Source: Leptolinea sp964404415 | GTDB lineage: Bacteria; Chloroflexota; Anaerolineae; Anaerolineales; Anaerolineaceae | Length of the DNA stretch: 9,358 nucleotides | Direction of reading: 5' to 3' | Assembly: GCA_964404415.1 (NCBI GenBank) | Contig: CAYOKC010000144.1 | Span: 1 to 9,358 of the forward strand | In this document: in pieces, positions 6,639 to 9,358 of the stretch | Layout: the number at the start of each line of letters is the position of its first letter | Position numbering within the stretch: position 1 is the first letter of the stretch | Translations under genes and position numbers: made by a program | Notes under the pieces: model-generated | What the model was told of the DNA's origin: nothing | What the model saw: only the letters and a program-made list of their open reading frames with translations | Database searches by the model: none

Positions 6639-7703
6639 ATGTCATTTGATTATGCCGAAGGGCTTGGTTTTCTTATAAATCCGAAGAATGTGGCGCATTA
6701 CGAAAAAGGGAAAGTCATTATTCTTGACCGCCGTGTGTACCCGATGAAGGTGGAGTTTGTGACATGCCATCACTATACGGAGGTAATCCAGGCTATTCGC
6801 GATATGGTGACGCAGAGCATGGGTCCCTGGCTGGCGTCTGCCTGTGGGATGGTTCTGGCGGCGCATGAAGCTAAGAACAAACCTGCCGGTGAGAGCGAAG
6901 CATTCTTAATTAATGCAGCCGATGAAATTGGTCACGCCAGACCAACAACGTCAGCTTTTCAGGTGAGGCACATGCAGCGAATCCTGAATGTGATACTGCA
7001 GGCTTTGCGTGCCGGAGATGATATTGAACAGGCCGCGCTGGATTTTGTTAATAAGATACTTGAAGAACGTTATGAAGAAGACCGTGCCATCGGCGCTTAT
7101 ACCGCAGCCATGCTGCCTGACAGGGTCCGGTTGTTGACGCAATGCTTCGCGGAGACTTATATTGGATACACATTGCTGGAAGCGCGCAGAGCTGATAAAG
7201 AGATTTCTCTGATCTGCCCTGAAACCCGCCCTTTTTTGCAGGGGGCACGGTTGACAGCCAGCATGGCTCGCGAGATGGACATTCCTGTTACTGTTGTAAC
7301 GGATAACATGCCCGGTTTTATGATGTCTCAGGGGTTGGTGGATGTATTTGCCTGTGCCGCGGACGTGGTTACCCTCGACGGGTACGCGGTTAATAAAGTA
7401 GGCACTTTTCAACTGGCAATGGCAGCGCATTATCACAAGATCCCATGCTATATCCTGCGCAATCCATCACTCTCTGAACCGAATATCAAGGATGTGAAAA
7501 TAGAAATGCGGAATCCGGAAGAAAGCCTGAGATTCATGGATACCAGGACCGTAAAAGAGGGTGTTCAGGGTTTTTACCCCGCGTTCGATATAACTCCGCC
7601 AACATTGATCAGCGGTGTAGTGACATCGAAAGGCGTTTTCTCACCATTCGATCTTAACAACCATTTTGTAGCCGTCAAGGAGTTGGTCAACGAGTGTGCA
7701 TGA
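6639..7703 (+). CDS. MtnA/eIF2B-like sugar-phosphate isomerase homologue, divergent
   Basis: True MtnA isomerizes methylthioribose-1-phosphate in methionine salvage; relatives act on other aldose-1-phosphates. The 354 residues run through the whole fold. The MtnA-like N-terminus is GKVIILDRRVYP (24-35), with YTEVIQAIRDMV (46-57) after it. ARPTT (100-104) matches the RPT block. LLTQC (165-169) puts Cys169 at the catalytic cysteine, ETRPFLQGARLTA (195-207) is near perfect, AAD (240-242) places Asp242 at the catalytic aspartate, and VNKVGT and YPAFDITPPTLISG (313-326) complete it. The family's phosphate-binding GAPAIG is replaced by QSMGPWL (59-65), so the substrate may differ. The ATG has GAAAGGGA 6 bases ahead, 27 bases after the glycosyltransferase stop, so co-transcription is likely. 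Confidence 0.85.
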   Translation: MSFDYAEGLGFLINPKNVAHYEKGKVIILDRRVYPMKVEFVTCHHYTEVIQAIRDMVTQSMGPWLASACGMVLAAHEAKNKPAGESEAFLINAADEIGHARPTTSAFQVRHMQRILNVILQALRAGDDIEQAALDFVNKILEERYEEDRAIGAYTAAMLPDRVRLLTQCFAETYIGYTLLEARRADKEISLICPETRPFLQGARLTASMAREMDIPVTVVTDNMPGFMMSQGLVDVFACAADVVTLDGYAVNKVGTFQLAMAAHYHKIPCYILRNPSLSEPNIKDVKIEMRNPEESLRFMDTRTVKEGVQGFYPAFDITPPTLISGVVTSKGVFSPFDLNNHFVAVKELVNECA

Positions 7704-7790
7704 GCAAAAAATAAAGCAGCAGATGTCCTTCATATCTGACACTGGTGATTATCCATGCTGCTCCTTGCATTTTTGATAGGCGTTTGCTCA
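7701..7790. other. Nested inverted repeats after the isomerase-like gene
   Basis: An outer pair TGAGCAAA/TTTGCTCA (7701-7708 with 7783-7790) begins at the stop codon itself. It encloses a second pair AGCAGCA/TGCTGCT (7715-7721 with 7756-7762), with a smaller TGTC/GACA pair inside. Read on the minus strand, the inner stem runs into TTTATTTTTT, which resembles a terminator. On the plus strand the T run (TTTTT at 7770-7774) is 7 bases further off. Confidence 0.5.
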
Positions 7791-7919
7791 AAATGGAACA
7801 TTGTACTATCCTAATACTGAAAGACGATTTTTTTTCGGCTTTTATTCTTTTTTTGTTCAATCTCGTGTAATAAAGGATGACGTATGGAATTGTGCCTATA
7901 TGGGGAAAGGAGGTTGCTG
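7791..7919 (+). other. Upstream region of the pilin gene
   Basis: No gene is supported here. The stretch is T-rich (7825-7860) and must hold the pilin promoter unless the pilin is read through from the isomerase-like gene. I found no -35/-10 pair at proper spacing. An in-frame ATG at 7884 would add 12 residues (MELCLYGERRLL) to the pilin, but has no Shine-Dalgarno at proper distance. Confidence 0.35.
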
Positions 7920-8066
7920 ATGAAGTTTTATGCCAGTGAAAAGGGGCAGGGATTAGTTGAGTACGCACTAATTTTTGTTCTCGTTGTTCTTATCGCATTT
8001 GTTTTGCTCCCGTTGTTTGCTCCCTACCTGACTTCAGCCTATAACATGGTGATTAACAATTTGTAG
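7920..8066 (+). CDS. Flp-type (type IVb) pilin precursor, 48 residues
   Basis: Flp pilins are cut by a prepilin peptidase and assembled by a Tad/Flp secretion machine into thin adhesive fibres. The precursor has a short charged leader (MKFYASEKG), then QGLVEYAL. Cleavage after Gly9 would leave glutamate at mature position 5 and tyrosine at 6, the Flp signature. One hydrophobic helix follows (about 12-37), with a short polar end (SAYNMVINNL). The mature pilin would be about 39 residues. I choose ATG 7920 because a consensus AAAGGAGG (7906-7913) stands 6 bases before it. No Tad ATPase, platform, secretin or peptidase gene is near, so it must rely on machinery elsewhere. A TadE-like pseudopilin is the alternative, but the protein is too short for that. 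Confidence 0.85.
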   Translation: MKFYASEKGQGLVEYALIFVLVVLIAFVLLPLFAPYLTSAYNMVINNL

Positions 8067-8086
8067 TACTACCTTCTTTTCAAGCT

Positions 8087-8123
8087 GAAGGCAATCCGAT
8101 ACCCGGACTGCCTTCTTTTTTTT
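8087..8123 (+). terminator. Rho-independent terminator after the pilin gene
   Basis: GAAGGCA (8087-8093) pairs with TGCCTTC (8109-8115). After one mismatch, TCCG pairs with CGGA around a 5-base loop. Eight Ts follow (8116-8123). CCTTC at 8072-8076 could compete for the left arm, a possible alternative fold. Confidence 0.9.
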
Positions 8124-8135
8124 CTGTTCCGAGAA

Positions 8136-8155
8136 TTTATTAACAGGTTAATAAA
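8136..8155. promoter_or_regulatory. 20-bp palindrome covering the menA-like ribosome binding site
   Basis: TTTATTAAC (8136-8144) and GTTAATAAA (8147-8155) are perfect 9-base inverted arms around AG. The palindrome ends one base before the ATG at 8157 and contains the only Shine-Dalgarno-like bases (CAGG, 8144-8147). It could be an operator, or an mRNA hairpin that hides the start site. No cognate regulator is visible. Confidence 0.55.
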
Positions 8156-8156
8156 C

Positions 8157-8987
8157 ATGGAAACAAAAGACACACTCTCCCCGTTAAAAATCTGGGTGAT
8201 GGCCAGCCGTCCGAAAACCCTTCCGGCTGCCGCCGCGCCAGTAATCGCCGCCAGTGCTCTGGCATGGCATGACCATTATTTTCGGCCAGGACCGGCCATT
8301 GCATGCCTTTTGACCGCGCTTTTTTTGCAGATTGCTGCCAATCTGGCAAATGATCTTTTCGATTTTCAACACGGCACTGATACTCCGGACAGATTAGGCC
8401 CTTTGCGGGTCACACAAGCCGGGCTACTCACCCCCAGACAGGTGAAGATCGGATTGGCGGTTTGCTTTGCCATATCCTCATTTCTGGGTTTATATGTCGC
8501 GTTAGTCAGCAGTTGGCATATTCTGCTTATAGGAGTTCTGGCGATTGTTGCGGCTCTAGCGTATTCCGGAGGGCCTCTCCCTTATGGGTATTTCGGATTG
8601 GGGGAGTTAGGTGTCTTTCTGTTCTTCGGATTGGCAGCGGTTTGCGGGACCTATTATTCGCAGGCAGTGAATAATTTAAGGGATATTGATACAGATAAAG
8701 CCGGTGGGAAGAAAACCCTGTCTGTTCTTTTTGGCGCCACTTTCACAAAATGGGAATATTTTGTGTTGATTACAATGGCCTACCTTATCCCGGCAGTACT
8801 CTGGTTTTTCTTTGTTTCATATCCATGGTTACTAATTACATATTTTTCTATACCCCTTGCGTACCGGGCATGCAACCATGTGAACCGGTTGAAGGGGCGT
8901 GAATTGAATTCTGTCCTGGCAGAGACTGGCCGAATGGAACTGGTTTATGCCATTTTGCTGGGTATTGGATTAATTATAGGCAGATGA
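8157..8987 (+). CDS. menA: MenA-like UbiA-family prenyltransferase, apparently missing one membrane segment
   Basis: MenA attaches the polyprenyl tail to 1,4-dihydroxy-2-naphthoate in menaquinone synthesis, in the cytoplasmic membrane. The N-terminus ASRPKTLP (16-23) is MenA-typical. The first Asp-rich motif is ANLANDLFDFQHGTD (61-75), then DRLGPLRVTQAG. Further on are GPLPYGYFGLGELGVFLFFG (139-158) and the second motif NNLRDIDTDKAGGKKTL (172-188). Length is 276 against about 300. In E. coli MenA, as I recall it, about 25 residues of a helix lie between the YLQ and NNLRD segments; here YSQ (167-169) is followed by only AV before NNLRD. The reading frame stays open. The protein may be inactive or altered in topology, or the sequence may contain a deletion. 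Confidence 0.85.
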   Translation: METKDTLSPLKIWVMASRPKTLPAAAAPVIAASALAWHDHYFRPGPAIACLLTALFLQIAANLANDLFDFQHGTDTPDRLGPLRVTQAGLLTPRQVKIGLAVCFAISSFLGLYVALVSSWHILLIGVLAIVAALAYSGGPLPYGYFGLGELGVFLFFGLAAVCGTYYSQAVNNLRDIDTDKAGGKKTLSVLFGATFTKWEYFVLITMAYLIPAVLWFFFVSYPWLLITYFSIPLAYRACNHVNRLKGRELNSVLAETGRMELVYAILLGIGLIIGR

Positions 8988-9018
8988 TTTTGAGTTTTTT
9001 TTGCTCGTGGATATAAAT

Positions 9019-9058
9019 AAAAACTCTGGAGTCTATGCTGAATGACTCCAGAGTTTTT
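9019..9058. terminator. Bidirectional terminator between convergent genes
   Basis: A perfect 15-bp inverted repeat (9019-9033 with 9044-9058) has a 10-base loop. Its ends are five As and five Ts, so it can stop transcription from both sides. It serves the menA-like gene on the plus strand and the minus-strand gene ending at 9072. Confidence 0.92.
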
Positions 9059-9071
9059 GTTGGAAATTGAT

Positions 9072-9358
9072 TTATTGTGCCGGGACGACGTTCAAGTAGT
9101 TGAAAGAGATTGTCATGGGTACTTTTTTGTGAGACATACCGCCAACCCCGACGAGGCCGCCTGACGGGATTTTTGAATCCTGAATGCTGACAACCTGTTG
9201 CCCGTTGAGCGACAGGGTTAGGGTGTCTCCCTGACAGCGTCCTTCCAACCGGTTCTCCTTATCTCTAAACAACTCGACAGGCAGTTGCGCGTAAGCAAGT
9301 CTTTTATACTGGTCGTAATAAAGGCTTTTTTCGAAGTAGTAAATAACCCCAGCTTTTT
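9072..9358 (-). CDS. C-terminal part of a protein with a concanavalin-like beta-sandwich domain (partial)
   Basis: The frame stays open from the stop at 9072 to the end of the window, so 94 residues of the C-terminus are visible and the start lies outside. The segment begins KAGVIYYFEKSLYYDQYKRL and continues with ENRLEGRCQGDTLTLSLNGQ, ending in SFNYLNVVPAQ. The pattern of an NRL strand, a G-TLTL strand, LNGQQV, a D-S-IPSGGLVGVG turn and a closing F-N-L-V strand is that of LamG/glucanase-like jelly-roll domains. These often end extracellular or lipid-anchored proteins and can bind glycans. The N-terminal part, and so the function, cannot be judged. The TTG at 9270-9272 is internal, not the start. 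Confidence 0.7.
   Translation of the reverse strand, partial: KAGVIYYFEKSLYYDQYKRLAYAQLPVELFRDKENRLEGRCQGDTLTLSLNGQQVVSIQDSKIPSGGLVGVGGMSHKKVPMTISFNYLNVVPAQ

Noticed and set aside
6951..7436. 161-codon minus-strand open frame inside the isomerase-like gene
   Set aside because: It is antisense to a gene with clear family motifs. Its translation shows no recognisable domain.
7884..7919. Upstream ATG of the pilin gene adding 12 residues
   Set aside because: No ribosome site is seen before it, while a consensus AAAGGAGG precedes the ATG at 7920.

Overview
The window looks like a piece of a mid-GC bacterial chromosome. A member of the Chloroflexota, perhaps of the Anaerolineae, is my best guess. 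This is an inference from protein style: a short Flp-type pilin with a GQGLVEYAL core, an L35 with a lysine-rich N-terminal extension, an HPr with an NAKSVLSVL segment, and a C-terminal beta-sandwich domain common in that phylum. No rRNA or other decisive phylogenetic marker is present.

Positions 1-1484 hold the classic translation operon infC-rpmI-rplT on the minus strand (IF-3, L35, L20). It closes with a perfect 13-bp hairpin terminator at 41-70. The infC gene has no usual start codon: the conserved N-terminus can only be reached from an ATC at 1424, behind a good Shine-Dalgarno. An extended -10 promoter and a palindrome over its -35 position lie just upstream.

Positions 1583-4456 hold a divergent plus-strand sugar/polyol phosphotransferase (PTS) module of the galactitol family: IIA, IIB and membrane IIC in tight order behind a good sigma-70 promoter. 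A separate HPr gene follows, with a TTG start, a consensus Shine-Dalgarno and its own terminator. Phosphate would pass EI > HPr His15 > IIA His71 > IIB Cys12 > sugar entering through IIC. Enzyme I and any catabolic enzyme are not in the window.

Positions 4515-7703 hold a likely two-gene unit: a large multi-pass GT-C (family 39-like) glycosyltransferase, and 27 bases later a divergent member of the MtnA/eIF2B-like sugar-phosphate isomerase family. Its catalytic Cys and Asp are retained, but the phosphate-binding GAPAIG segment is changed.

Positions 7704-8123 carry a structured intergenic region, then a stand-alone 48-residue Flp-type pilin with a perfect Shine-Dalgarno and a strong terminator. 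At 8157-8987 lies a MenA-like UbiA-family prenyltransferase that seems to lack about 23 residues (one membrane helix) compared with MenA. Its translation start sits under a 20-bp palindrome. A 15-bp bidirectional terminator separates it from the 3' end of a minus-strand gene that runs off the window and encodes a concanavalin-like beta-sandwich domain.

No clearly new multi-gene system is visible, and no IS, CRISPR array or tRNA was found. No gene-free stretch exceeds 300 bases. The points most worth checking are the MenA deletion, the divergent isomerase, the orphan pilin, the ATC start of infC and the two palindromes.
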